From assembly GCF_007096885.1 (NCBI RefSeq), contig NZ_VJNO01000056.1:1-35022 (forward strand): a DNA stretch of 35,022 nucleotides, given 5' to 3'. The stretch is from Streptomyces sp. 130. GTDB lineage: Bacteria > Actinomycetota > Actinomycetes > Streptomycetales > Streptomycetaceae. The notes beneath the pieces were generated by a model that searched no databases, was not told where the DNA came from, and was given only the letters and a program-made list of their open reading frames with translations. The translations under genes were made by a program, and so were the position numbers. Positions 16,003 to 24,327 of this stretch are shown in pieces (positions within the stretch are counted from its first letter, which is position 1; each line of letters begins with the position of its first letter).

Positions 16003-17817
16003 TCACTTGGTCCACTTCCACATGGCGGGGTGGAAGTTGGCGAGGGAGTCCTGGGCGAAGCCGCCGAGGCCCTTCTTGACGACGGAGACCTGGTAGTCGG
16101 GCTCCGGGAGCCAGATGACCGGGAGGTCCTTGGTCAGCGCGGCGCTGTACTTCTGCATGGCGGCGTCGGATGAGTCGGTGGTGGTCTCGCTGATCAGCTT
16201 GTCGACGTCCGGGTTCGAGTAGCTGCCGAAATTGGAGCCGCCGCCGGTGGCGAAGAGCGAGTCGCCGCTCGGGTAGGCCGGGAAGTACCAGCTGCCGGCG
16301 CTGCCGAAGAAGGACAGCTGCCACTTGCAGCCGGGCTGGTCGGCGGTGCACTCACCGGCCTGCGAGAGCACCGAGTTGACCGGGGCGGTCTTGATGCTGA
16401 AGCCGATGCCGGACTTGGCGAAGGACGACTGGAGCGCGCTCATCATGTTGTCGGTCACGGTCGAGCCGGACTGCGACAGCACCTGCATCTGGAACTTGGT
16501 GCCCTTGTCCACCCCGGCACCGCACTGGTCGTCGCCGCTGCCCGGGCGGGTGCAGACCATGGTGCCGTTCTGCTCGGTCCAGCCGTGGTCGGTGAGCAGC
16601 TTCTTCGCCTTGGCGGTGGAGAAGGGGTACGGGTTGTTCTTCTGCTCGGCGGAGATGAAGGAGGAGGTCTGGCCCTGCGGGACGGGCCCGTAGGTGGGGA
16701 CGGCGGTGCCGTTGAAGATGACCTCGGACAGCGTCTTCTGGTCCACCGACATCTGGATCGCCTGGCGGGCGTAGAGCTGCTTGAAGACGGGCCCCATGGT
16801 GGGGTTGTTGAAGTTGTAGGGCATGTAGGTGATCGCCCAGCCCGCCCACGGCTTGAGGGTGTAGCCCTTGGCCTTGAAGGACGCTTCCTGGCTGAGGTTG
16901 GTGGCGTTGATGTAGCCGTAGTCGACCGTGCCGGCCCGGAGCGCGTTCTCCTCGGCGTCCGCAGTGGTGAAGGGGAGCAGGTTCACCGTCTTGATGCCGG
17001 CCTTGCCGCCGCCGTCGTACTTGGCGTTGGCGAGCAGCTGCACCTTGCCGGCGGTCGAGAACGACTTGATGGTGTACGGACCGCTGACCGTCTTCCAGAG
17101 CGGGTCGGTGGCGTAACCGGAGATCTTCTTCGCGGCCGTGTTGAGGTACGTCCAGACCTTCTTGGCGCCGGCGGGGGTGAGGTCGAGGTCGGACACCTTG
17201 CCGGCGTCGCCGGTCTTGTCCCAGACGTGCTGCGGCATCGGGCGGATCATGCTCAGCTCGTTGGCGAGCATCCACTGCGTGTTGTACGCCTTGTCGAACG
17301 TGAGCGTGAAGTGCGTGTCGTCGACGATCTTCAGCGCGGTCCAGTTGTCCGGCGCCTTGCCCGGGCTGTAGCTGGCCCAGTCCTCCTTGTTGGCCTTGAC
17401 CAGGTTGAACCAGAACTGCACGTCGCGCGAGGTGATCTGCTCGCCGTCGCTCCAGTGCCGGTCGCCGAGGGTGATGGTGACGCTCTTGCCGTCCTCGGCG
17501 AAGTCGGCGGCGGTGGCCAGGGAGTTGTCCTTGTTCCAGCCGACCTTGCCGGTGGAGCCGTCGTACGCGATCAGCGGCTCCCAGAGGGACTGGGATATGG
17601 AGGAGTTGTTGGTGTTCAGGTGGGCGGCGTTGCCGACCGGAAGAATCCAGTTCGGCGTGAAGTTCGCGGGCAGCGCGTAGTTGATGCTGTCCGACGAACC
17701 GGAGCCGGACGCGCTCGCGCCCCCGCCGGAACAGCCCGACAGCAGAACGGCGGCCGTGGTGGCAGCACCTGCGGCGAGGGCCCAGCGACGGCTGCGCACC
17801 GTGCGGGTAAGGATCAT
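16003..17817 (-). CDS. Substrate-binding lipoprotein of oligopeptide-type ABC importer (SBP family 5)
   Basis: The protein has 604 residues. The signal RTVRSRRWALAAGAATTAAVL ends in lipobox LSGC with the lipidated Cys near residue 29, followed by a Ser/Gly-rich linker. The mature part is a family-5 peptide/nickel-type binding protein: WEPLIAYDGSTGKV, ITLGDRHWSDGEQITSRDVQFWF, and the far domain with RQAIQMSVDQKTL. Family members bind di/oligopeptides, but also sugars and opines, so the ligand is open. GAGGAG precedes the ATG. It is the first gene of the importer-ROK kinase operon, transcribed away from the ROK repressor. Confidence 0.93.
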   Translation of the reverse strand: MILTRTVRSRRWALAAGAATTAAVLLSGCSGGGASASGSGSSDSINYALPANFTPNWILPVGNAAHLNTNNSSISQSLWEPLIAYDGSTGKVGWNKDNSLATAADFAEDGKSVTITLGDRHWSDGEQITSRDVQFWFNLVKANKEDWASYSPGKAPDNWTALKIVDDTHFTLTFDKAYNTQWMLANELSMIRPMPQHVWDKTGDAGKVSDLDLTPAGAKKVWTYLNTAAKKISGYATDPLWKTVSGPYTIKSFSTAGKVQLLANAKYDGGGKAGIKTVNLLPFTTADAEENALRAGTVDYGYINATNLSQEASFKAKGYTLKPWAGWAITYMPYNFNNPTMGPVFKQLYARQAIQMSVDQKTLSEVIFNGTAVPTYGPVPQGQTSSFISAEQKNNPYPFSTAKAKKLLTDHGWTEQNGTMVCTRPGSGDDQCGAGVDKGTKFQMQVLSQSGSTVTDNMMSALQSSFAKSGIGFSIKTAPVNSVLSQAGECTADQPGCKWQLSFFGSAGSWYFPAYPSGDSLFATGGGSNFGSYSNPDVDKLISETTTDSSDAAMQKYSAALTKDLPVIWLPEPDYQVSVVKKGLGGFAQDSLANFHPAMWKWTK

Positions 17818-17923
17818 GACACTCCTCGGATCGAAAGGGCCCGCAGCCGCTCGGGGGGGTCGGCGCTGCGTTCACGACAGCTAACGCCGCCGCCATCGAA
17901 GAAACAAACAAGAATGAATAACA

Positions 17924-18100
17924 AGTAAGTTACTGCACTTTCGACGAAAGCCCTCTTGCCCCATTTCTTCCGCTGATTTGGGGCGATTTGCCCTGCACTG
18001 GGGGACTTCACGGCCCGGCACACTTCCTTCATGGCACTGTTCCCCTGTGCGAAGCGCGGGCGTATCGTCTCCGCCACACACCCGTTGCGGAAGTAACTTT
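17924..18100. promoter_or_regulatory. Divergent control region with paired AGTAACTT boxes
   Basis: Between the divergent SBP and ROK repressor starts (17818-18104) lies an AT-rich island. At 17924-17934 is the palindrome AGTAAGTTACT; its right part on the reverse strand reads AGTAACTT (17927-17934). The same octamer occurs on the forward strand at 18092-18099, overlapping GGAAG (18089-18093), the only plausible ribosome site of the ROK repressor. I infer that these are operator sites through which the repressor controls both the importer operon and itself. No clear -35/-10 pair could be fixed. Confidence 0.5.
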
Positions 18101-18104
18101 GTAC

Positions 18105-19325
18105 ATGACTGGAATAAGTGCGTGGGACCGCAAGGCCACGAAGGGGACCCCGTCCCTCGCCGTGCGCGTCCTGGAACTCATCGCATCGGGCCAGGCGACG
18201 TCCCGGGCCGAACTCGCCGAACGCCTCGGGGCCGCCGCCTCCACCATCTCGCTGGCCGTGGGGCATCTGGTCGAACGCGGTCTGGTCGCGGAGGAGGGCA
18301 CCCAGACCTCCACCGGCGGACGCCCCCGCAAGGCGCTGAGGATCGGCAGCCGGGACGACTTCGCCCTCGCCGCAGACCTCGGTGGCCGGCACGCCAGGAT
18401 CGGCGTGGTGCTCCCGGGCGGCGGCCTGGCCGATGTCTCGACCGTCCCGTTCCTGATCGCCGACGGGCCCGAGGCCGCCCTGCCGCGGCTGGCCGAGGCC
18501 CTGGAGGCCCTGGCCGGACAGCGCGAGGCCGGCCGCCTGCGCGGTGTCGGGCTCTCGCTGCCCGGACCGGTGGACATCGCGTCGGGGTCGGTCGTCCGGC
18601 CGTCCCGGATGCCCGGCTGGCACCGTTTCCCGGTCGCGGCCTGGCTGGGAGAACGCTTCGGCGTCCCGGCCGTCGTGGACAACGACGCCAACTGCATGGC
18701 GGTCGGCGAGCACACCGTCCGGCTCGACGGGCCCGGGCAGACCATCATGGTGAAGATCGGGTCCGCGATCGGAGCCGGTGTGATCGCCGAGGGCCGCCTC
18801 TACCGCGGCGCGACCGGCGCCGCGGGGGACATCACACACATCCGGATCGACGCCGGGGCCGGCATCCCGTGCTCCTGCGGCAACACCGGCTGTCTGGAGA
18901 CCGTGGCGTCCGGGGCCGCGCTGGTCCGCATCCTGCGCGAGCGCGGCGCGGACGTGGACAGTCCCGAGGACGTGGCCCGGCTGGCCCTGGACGGTGATCC
19001 GCTGGCCACGCGCACGGTCCGCAGGGCGGGCGACTACCTGGGACAGGTCCTGGCCGCCAACGTCAACTTCTTCAACCCTGGCGCCGTCTATCTCGGCGGC
19101 ATCCTCTCGACCCTGGAACAGTTCGTCGCCGCCGTGCGCAGCCGGCTCTACGAAAGCTGTCACCCGCTCGTCACCGAGCACCTCACCATCGAACGGACGC
19201 GGCTCGGCGCCGACGCCGGACTGGTCGGCGCCGGGCAGTTCGCCCTGCAGCAAGCCCTGGCCCACGCCCTGCACGAGGTCGGCGGAACCGGCCGGTTCGA
19301 GTCGCTCGCCCCCAGCCCGCTCTGA
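18105..19325 (+). CDS. ROK-family transcriptional repressor (NagC/XylR type)
   Basis: The protein has 406 residues from ATG 18105; a longer frame back to 17988 is open, but its translation is unlike the family, and GGAAG lies 11 bases before this ATG. The winged-helix DNA-binding domain is at about 15-75 (SRAELAERLGAAASTISLAVGHL), followed by the family's GGRPRKAL. The ROK sugar-sensing domain follows, with AADLGGRHARIGV, VVDNDANCMAVGE and a complete zinc motif CSCGNTGCLE. The kinase ExGH is altered (GDITH), as expected for a sensor that binds rather than phosphorylates. It is the first gene of the forward arm, and is expected to repress the importer operon until a sugar-like inducer binds. 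Confidence 0.9.
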   Translation: MTGISAWDRKATKGTPSLAVRVLELIASGQATSRAELAERLGAAASTISLAVGHLVERGLVAEEGTQTSTGGRPRKALRIGSRDDFALAADLGGRHARIGVVLPGGGLADVSTVPFLIADGPEAALPRLAEALEALAGQREAGRLRGVGLSLPGPVDIASGSVVRPSRMPGWHRFPVAAWLGERFGVPAVVDNDANCMAVGEHTVRLDGPGQTIMVKIGSAIGAGVIAEGRLYRGATGAAGDITHIRIDAGAGIPCSCGNTGCLETVASGAALVRILRERGADVDSPEDVARLALDGDPLATRTVRRAGDYLGQVLAANVNFFNPGAVYLGGILSTLEQFVAAVRSRLYESCHPLVTEHLTIERTRLGADAGLVGAGQFALQQALAHALHEVGGTGRFESLAPSPL

Positions 19326-19348
19326 CGCCCCACCCCTTACGAGGAGCC

Positions 19349-20872
19349 ATGTCGCCATCCCGCACCGCAGCATCCCGCCCGGTCATCGCCATCGCAGGGC
19401 TCGGCATCGAGTCCTCCACCTTCTCCCCCGCCCGCACCCGGGCCGCCGCCTTCCACCCCTCGCGCGGCACCGAGGTGCTGGAGCGCTACCCGTTCCTGGC
19501 CCCCGGTGAGGAACTGCGCGAGGCGGCCGACTGGCACGGCGCCCTGGTCGGCAAGTCGCTGCCGGGCGGCACCGTCACCGCCGACGCCTGGCGGGAGCTG
19601 ACCGACGAGCTGATCGAACGGCTCGCCGCGCTGCCCCGCCCGGACGGCCTCTGGTACGACATCCACGGCGCGATGACCGTGGAGGGCGTCACCGACGCCG
19701 AGGCGGTCCTGCTCGAACGCATCCGCGCCACCGTCGGCCCCGACGTCGTCATCTCGACGTCGATGGACCTGCACGGCAACGTCTCGCGCGAACTCGTCCA
19801 CGGCAGCGACCTGATCACGTGCTACCGGATGGCCCCGCACGAGGACCACATGGAGACCAAGGAACGGGCCGTCCGCAACCTGGTGGAGCTGCTGGCCTCC
19901 GGCGCCCCCCGCCCCGTCAAGGCATGGGTGCCCGTACCGGTGCTGCTGGCCGGCGAACAGACCTCGACCCGGATCGAACCGGCGAAGAGCGTGTACGCGG
20001 CGGTGGACGACGTCGAGGCCGTGGACGGCGTGACCGACGCCGCCATCTGGGTCGGCTACGCGTGGGCCGACGAGCCGCGCAACCGCGCCGCGGTGGTGGT
20101 CACCGGACCCGACCGGGCGGCCGTGGCGGCGGGGGCGGAGCGACTGGCCCACGGGTTCTGGAAGGCCCGCCACGACTTCGAGTTCGTCGCCCCGACCGGC
20201 ACGTTCGACGGCATTTTGGACGAGGCCCTGGCGTCCGACCAGCGCCCCTACTTCATCAGCGACACCGGGGACAACCCGACCGCGGGCGGTGCCGGTGACG
20301 TGACCTGGGGGCTGACCCGGCTGCTGGCCCGCCCCGAGTTCCAGGAGGAGGACGGCCCGACGGTCATCTACGCCTCGGTGCCCGGGCCGGACGCCGTCGC
20401 GACGGCCGTCGCCGCCGGGGTCGGCGCCACCGTCACGGTCACCGCGGGCGCGGAGGTGGACGACCGGCACGCGGGTCCGGTGACCCTGACCGGCACGGTG
20501 CACTCCGTCCGGCACGGCGACCGGGACGCGCGGACCGAGGTCGTGATCCGGGTGGGCAGTGTGTACGCGATCCTCACCGAGCTCCGCAAGCCGTACCACC
20601 ACGAGCACGACTTCACCGATCTCGGCCTCGACCCCCGGGGCGCCGACATCGTGATCGTGAAGATCGGTTACCTGGAGCCCGAACTCTTCGACATGTCGGT
20701 CGGCTGGAAGATGGCGCTCACCCCCGGCGGCGTGGACCAGGACCTGGTGCGCCTGGGCCACCACCGCATCCGCCGCCCGATGTTCCCCTTCGACCGCGAC
20801 ATGGCGGACCCGGATCTGTCGGCCCGGATCATTCCCGCCTCCGACCAGCCGCTCACCGGGGAGGACGAGTGA
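19349..20872 (+). CDS. M81-family metallopeptidase (MlrC-like)
   Basis: The protein has 507 residues, full length for the family. The N-terminal domain begins PVIAIAGLGIESSTFSP, close to the usual GGIxxETNTFSP motif, and contains DGLWYDIHGAM (D104, H106) and SMDLHGN (H142), whose acid and His residues are likely metal ligands. The C-terminal MlrC domain starts near ISDTGDNPTAGGAGD. In sphingomonads MlrC cleaves the linear tetrapeptide from microcystin; most relatives have unknown amide substrates. GAGGAG stands just before the ATG, 23 bases after the repressor stop. Its stop overlaps the cutC start (GTGA). Location beside a peptide-type importer suggests it hydrolyses the imported compound. 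Confidence 0.87.
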   Translation: MSPSRTAASRPVIAIAGLGIESSTFSPARTRAAAFHPSRGTEVLERYPFLAPGEELREAADWHGALVGKSLPGGTVTADAWRELTDELIERLAALPRPDGLWYDIHGAMTVEGVTDAEAVLLERIRATVGPDVVISTSMDLHGNVSRELVHGSDLITCYRMAPHEDHMETKERAVRNLVELLASGAPRPVKAWVPVPVLLAGEQTSTRIEPAKSVYAAVDDVEAVDGVTDAAIWVGYAWADEPRNRAAVVVTGPDRAAVAAGAERLAHGFWKARHDFEFVAPTGTFDGILDEALASDQRPYFISDTGDNPTAGGAGDVTWGLTRLLARPEFQEEDGPTVIYASVPGPDAVATAVAAGVGATVTVTAGAEVDDRHAGPVTLTGTVHSVRHGDRDARTEVVIRVGSVYAILTELRKPYHHEHDFTDLGLDPRGADIVIVKIGYLEPELFDMSVGWKMALTPGGVDQDLVRLGHHRIRRPMFPFDRDMADPDLSARIIPASDQPLTGEDE

Positions 20873-21624
20873 GCGTCCGTCCCGCGCTGGAGATCGCCGT
20901 CACCTCACCGGCAGGCGCCCGCGCCGCCCGGGAGAGCGGCGCCGACCGGGTCGAACTCTGCACCGCGCTCGAACTGGGCGGCGTGACCCCGTCCGCCGCG
21001 CTGGTCGAGGCGGTCGCGGCGGAGGGGCTGCCCGTGCACGTCCTCGTCAGGTGCCGGCCCGGTGACTTCGTCCACGACGCGCAGGAGCTGGACCTCATGG
21101 CCGCCGAGGCCCGGTCCGTGATCGCTTCCGGCGCCGCCGGAGTGGTCGTCGGCGCGCTCAACGCCGACGGCACCCTCGACGTCCCGGCGGTCGCCCGGCT
21201 GGCCGATGCGGCCCGGGCCGCGGGGCGTCCGGTGGACGTGACCCTGCACCGCGCCGTCGACCAGTCCGCCGACCCGGTGGCCACCGCCGCGCTGCTGCCC
21301 TCGCTCGGTCTGACCCGGGTCCTCACGTCGGGCGGTGCCCCCGCCGCGGCCGAGGGACTGGCGACGATCGCCGCGATGGCCGCCGCCGCTCCGGGGGTGG
21401 AGGTGATGGCCGGGGGCGGCGTCCGCCTCGGCGACATCCCGGCCCTCGCCGCCGCCGGCGTGGCCTCCGTCCACCTCTCCGCCAAGGTCCGCGCGCCGCG
21501 CCGGCCCGGCACGACCTGGGTTCCGATGGGCGCGGGCGGCACGTCGGCCGAGCAGGACACCCATTTCGTCACCGACCCCGGTGTCGTCGCGCGGGCGCGC
21601 CGGGCGCTGGAGGACCTGGGCTGA
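20869..21624 (+). CDS. cutC: CutC-family TIM-barrel protein
   Basis: The protein has 251 residues from a GTG overlapping the M81 stop. It matches CutC: LEIAVTSPAGARAARESGADRVELC (N-terminal strand-helix with the ELC turn), a middle VGALNADGTLD, the VTLHRAVDQ segment, LTSGG, and the late VMAGGGV with HLSAK. CutC was named for copper tolerance in E. coli, but that role has been disputed and the enzyme activity is unsettled. Here it is the third gene of the repressor-M81-CutC operon and opposite a sugar/peptide importer, which fits a catabolic enzyme better than copper handling. No metal-binding Cys/His cluster is evident. Confidence 0.9.
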   Translation: MSVRPALEIAVTSPAGARAARESGADRVELCTALELGGVTPSAALVEAVAAEGLPVHVLVRCRPGDFVHDAQELDLMAAEARSVIASGAAGVVVGALNADGTLDVPAVARLADAARAAGRPVDVTLHRAVDQSADPVATAALLPSLGLTRVLTSGGAPAAAEGLATIAAMAAAAPGVEVMAGGGVRLGDIPALAAAGVASVHLSAKVRAPRRPGTTWVPMGAGGTSAEQDTHFVTDPGVVARARRALEDLG

Positions 21625-21641
21625 CCGTCGCCGCTCGCAGG

Positions 21642-21676
21642 ACCGCGCCCCCATCCGGCAAGGGTGGGGGCGCGGT
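21642..21676. terminator. Terminator between cutC and secreted peptidase gene
   Basis: The arms 21642-21656 and 21662-21676 pair over 15 bp with one G-T wobble and a 5-base loop. The hairpin is 17 bases after the cutC stop and 23 bases after the convergent secreted-protein gene, so it probably serves both. Confidence 0.85.
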
Positions 21677-21699
21677 CGCGTACGGGGGCGTGCGAGCGG

Positions 21700-22239
21700 T
21701 CAGCAGCCGCCGCAGTTGTAGTAGGTCACGTCCCAGTGGTTGCCCTCGTCGGCGTAGATGTTGCCGGAGGCGGACTTGTACTGGGGGGCGCCGTCACCGC
21801 GCAGGCCGATGTAGCTGAACGCGCTCTTCACGTAGTTGGTGAGACAGGTGGTCTTGCTGAAGTCGAGCTTGTAGCCGTTCCAGTGCGAGTACGTGCCGCT
21901 CGCGTGCCCGGTCTCCGTGCCGCCGGTGATGTTCAGGGCGCAGCCGGTGGCGCTCTTCAGGGTCTGGGCGCCCTGGGCGGTCGCCAGGTTGAGCTGGTCG
22001 AAGGAGGTGCAGGTGGAGACATTCCGGTTGGAGCAGCCGCCGGAGGACGACCAGGTGATGCCGGACGAGCTGAAGCGGGCGGTCGCCTGGCTGTGGGTGA
22101 GCTTGGTGACGGCGTACGCGTCGGTCGAGCCGCTGACCACGCCGAAGCCGGGGGCGAAGAGGACGCCGAGCACGAGGGCGAGCGCGGTCAGGACGGGGCG
22201 CAGCGTCATCCGGGAGATGCGGGGCGCATCGAGCACCAT
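21700..22239 (-). CDS. Small secreted protein, M15-like (D-Ala-D-Ala peptidase-type) fold
   Basis: The protein has 179 residues from ATG 22239, chosen because AAGGAG precedes it; the open frame extends further but lacks a site. The signal peptide (TLRPVLTALALVLGVLF) is probably cut after DAYA, near residue 42. The mature part has Cys pairs suited to disulfides and a GHASGTYSHWNGYKLDFS segment, in which HWNGYKLD fits the M15 zinc motif HxxGxxxD, followed by DEGNHWDV, where the third zinc His is expected. M15 enzymes trim or cut peptidoglycan peptides. The family's usual Ala in the first motif is absent, so activity is uncertain. It is a single gene, convergent with cutC. Confidence 0.55.
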   Translation of the reverse strand: MVLDAPRISRMTLRPVLTALALVLGVLFAPGFGVVSGSTDAYAVTKLTHSQATARFSSSGITWSSSGGCSNRNVSTCTSFDQLNLATAQGAQTLKSATGCALNITGGTETGHASGTYSHWNGYKLDFSKTTCLTNYVKSAFSYIGLRGDGAPQYKSASGNIYADEGNHWDVTYYNCGGC

Positions 22240-22392
22240 GGGGGGACTCCTTCTGTGCATGACAAAGGGGCAAGAAAGATGGTGCCCGAGTTCTACGCGC
22301 GTCGCCAGAGGGTGTGGAGCAACGCCGCCCGAACGGATGAGACCGGCCCGAGGGGCTGACGGCCCCGGCGTCGACAACCTCCACCTCAGATG

Positions 22393-22421
22393 TTGAACTT
22401 TGAACAAGATGGGTCTACAGT
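22393..22421 (+). promoter_or_regulatory. Promoter and repeat motif upstream of yceI-family gene
   Basis: TTGAAC (22393-22398) and TACAGT (22416-22421) are spaced by 17 bases, a good vegetative-type promoter. The -35 lies in a direct repeat, TTGAACTTTGAAC, and an imperfect inverted repeat GTTGAAGGTTAAACAAC follows the -10. Such TTGAA/TTCAA-type boxes resemble MarR-family operators; no regulator gene is adjacent. Confidence 0.6.
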
Positions 22422-22483
22422 GAATGTCGTTGAAGGTTAAACAACAGGTCGAGTCCGCTCGGCCCGGTCCCCGAGGAGGAGCC

Positions 22484-23104
22484 ATGGCTCTGTTCAACCG
22501 CAAGTCCGACGACGCCGCTGCCGCCGCCACGACCACGGCCGACGTCGACCCCGCCCTGGCCGCTCTCACGGGCGACTACACGATCGACCCCGCGCACAGC
22601 AGCATCGGCTTCACCGTGCGTCACGCCATGGTCACCAACGTACGCGGCTCCTTCGCCGAGCACGAGGGCTCCCTCAAGCTGGACGGCAGCGACCCGGCCA
22701 ACTCCACCGCCTCGATCGACGTGAAGATCGCCAGCGTGGACACCGGCATCAAGGACCGCGACGGCCACCTGGTGAGCGGTGACTTCTTCGACGCCGAGAA
22801 GTTCCCCCTGATGACGTTCCGCTCGACCTCCGCCGAGCAGCTGGGCGGTGACACGTACCGCGTCACCGGCGACCTGACCATCAAGGACGTGACCCGCCCG
22901 CTCGCCATCGACCTGGAGTTCAACGGCTCCGCGAAGGACGTCTACGGCAACGAGCGCGTCGGCTTCGAGGGCAGCGCCGAGATCCTGCGCTCCGACTGGG
23001 GCCTGACCTGGAACGCGGCGCTGGAGACCGGCGGGGTCATGGTCAGCGACAAGGTGAAGCTGAACTTCGACATCTCCGCGATCAAGACCGCCCCGCAGGC
23101 GTAG
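22484..23104 (+). CDS. YceI-family lipocalin-like protein
   Basis: The protein has 206 residues. The start ATG 22484 follows a GAGGAGGAG site; an upstream in-frame start at 22424 has none. After a low-complexity 30-residue start (Ala/Thr-rich, no signal peptide) comes the YceI beta-barrel: YTIDPAHSSIGFTVRHAMVTNVRGSF, then FDAEKFPLMTFRS, DLTIKDVTRPLAID, FEGSAEILRSDWGL, and DKVKLNFDISAIK. YceI proteins bind long isoprenoid or fatty-acid-like ligands and are often induced by stress. Without a signal peptide this one is probably cytoplasmic. It has its own promoter and stands alone. Confidence 0.92.
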   Translation: MALFNRKSDDAAAAATTTADVDPALAALTGDYTIDPAHSSIGFTVRHAMVTNVRGSFAEHEGSLKLDGSDPANSTASIDVKIASVDTGIKDRDGHLVSGDFFDAEKFPLMTFRSTSAEQLGGDTYRVTGDLTIKDVTRPLAIDLEFNGSAKDVYGNERVGFEGSAEILRSDWGLTWNAALETGGVMVSDKVKLNFDISAIKTAPQA

Positions 23105-23140
23105 GACCCTGATCGGCGGGACAAGACCGCCCCGCAGGCG
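23083..23140 (+). repeat. 19-bp direct repeat spanning the 3' end of yceI-family gene
   Basis: CAAGACCGCCCCGCAGGCG occurs at 23083-23101, inside the last codons, and again at 23122-23140 just after the stop, 39 bases apart. The second copy follows GGCGG and could form a short GGCGG/CCGCC hairpin. It looks like a small tandem duplication that left an extra copy of the gene's tail in the spacer. Confidence 0.7.
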
Positions 23141-23148
23141 CAGCCCGC

Positions 23149-23676
23149 TCAGCGCGGCGCGTCCAGCACCCGCGCGGCGGCAGCGCGAAGGCCCTTCACC
23201 GACTGGTGGAGGGCCTCGTCGCGCCGGGCGGCCAGCGCGGTGTGCACGGCCTTGTGCGTGGTGTCGCCGGCCCGGGCGTCCGCGACCATCCGCCGCATGA
23301 CCTCGGCGCGCTCGCCGGACGCCCGGCCCACCCGGTCGACCTCCGCGACCATGACGGGCGGCCCCTCCACGAGGACGACCTCGGCGGCCCGGTGCACCTC
23401 GCGGGCCAGGCCGACGAACGTCGCCACCCGCTCGTCCACCGCCGCCAGGTCGGGCCGCTGCGGCCGCAACGCCTCGAAGACGGCGTCCAGAGCGATGTCC
23501 CGGTCGTGCAGCGCCCCCAGGTACGCCACGTACGCGTCCCTGCGGTGCTGCCTGCGCCACTGGTCGTACTGGGAGCGGGCCGCCGCCCGCCCGGTGACGA
23601 AGGCCGCCCCCAGCGTGGCGAGCGAGCCGACGGCGGCCCCTATCAGCGCGGCGACTTCGGCATCCATGCGCGCCAT
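23149..23676 (-). CDS. Small membrane-anchored protein of unknown function
   Basis: The protein has 175 residues from ATG 23676 (GGGAG lies about 10 bases upstream; the ATG 9 bases further in has poorer spacing). One N-terminal membrane helix (VAALIGAAVGSLATLGAAFV, about 8-28) is followed by GRAAARSQYDQWRRQHRRDAYV and a long helical, Arg/Ala-rich cytoplasmic part to the end. Such anchored helical proteins are frequent in Streptomyces, but I do not recognise a named family. It lies 23 bases after the DinB-family gene on the same strand and is likely cotranscribed with it. Confidence 0.7.
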   Translation of the reverse strand: MARMDAEVAALIGAAVGSLATLGAAFVTGRAAARSQYDQWRRQHRRDAYVAYLGALHDRDIALDAVFEALRPQRPDLAAVDERVATFVGLAREVHRAAEVVLVEGPPVMVAEVDRVGRASGERAEVMRRMVADARAGDTTHKAVHTALAARRDEALHQSVKGLRAAAARVLDAPR

Positions 23677-23699
23677 TGTGCCGCCGCTCCCCGACGCGC

Positions 23700-24242
23700 T
23701 CAGCCCATGGACTTCGAACCGTCCAACGACTCCCGGATGATGTCCGCGTGGCCGGCGTGCTGCGCGGTCTCCGCGATGATGTGCATCAGCGCCCTGCGGG
23801 CCGACCACTTCGCGTCCCCGTCGAACCAGGGGGCCTTCGGCAGCGCGTGCGCGGCGCCCAGGTCCGGCAGCGAGGCGACCAGTTCGTCGGTCGCCGCCGC
23901 CACCTCCTCGTACGCGTCCAGCACGCCCGCCAGCGTCTCGCCCGGCAGCATCTTGAACTCGTCGGCCCGCTTGGCGAAGTCGGCCTCCGTCATCGCGGTG
24001 AAGTCCGGCATCGCGGCGGCACCCTGCACGATGAACGCGGCCCAGCCTCGCTCGACCGAGGTGACGTGCTTGATGAGGCCGCCGAGACACAGCTCGCTCT
24101 TCGTCGTCCGCTCCCCCGCCTGCTCGTCGGTGAGGTCGCGGGTGGTGAACCGGAGGAAGTGCCGCTGCTTGCCCAGCGCCTCCAGGAGGTCCGCCCGCTC
24201 GTTCGAACTGGTGTTCGCGGTGGCCGTCTCATTGGCGTTCAT
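23700..24242 (-). CDS. DinB-family (DUF664-type) putative thiol-dependent protein
   Basis: The protein has 180 residues forming a four-helix bundle of the DinB superfamily. Metal-ligand pattern: a His in GGLIKHVTSVERGW, and the HxxxH-like pair in ETAQHAGHADIIRE near the end. Many actinobacterial members are mycothiol- or bacillithiol-linked transferases or isomerases that handle toxic electrophiles. GGAAGG precedes the ATG. It lies 85 bases downstream of the flavoprotein-methyltransferase fusion on the same strand, so both may belong to one thiol- or xenobiotic-handling operon. Confidence 0.82.
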   Translation of the reverse strand: MNANETATANTSSNERADLLEALGKQRHFLRFTTRDLTDEQAGERTTKSELCLGGLIKHVTSVERGWAAFIVQGAAAMPDFTAMTEADFAKRADEFKMLPGETLAGVLDAYEEVAAATDELVASLPDLGAAHALPKAPWFDGDAKWSARRALMHIIAETAQHAGHADIIRESLDGSKSMG

Positions 24243-24327
24243 GATGTGCTGCCTTCCGTCGTTCCTGTTCCGCCGTCAGGAATGACAGTACGAGCGCATT
24301 AGGTCAGATCCGGTCCTGTACGCGCGG

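Noticed and set aside
17988..18104. 39-residue N-terminal extension of the ROK repressor
   Set aside because: The added residues are unlike the family and lack a ribosome site; the winged-helix domain begins soon after ATG 18105.
22240..22569. N-terminal extension of the secreted M15-like protein to 289 residues
   Set aside because: The signal peptide and AAGGAG site fix the start at 22239; the extension overlaps the promoter and start of the yceI-family gene.
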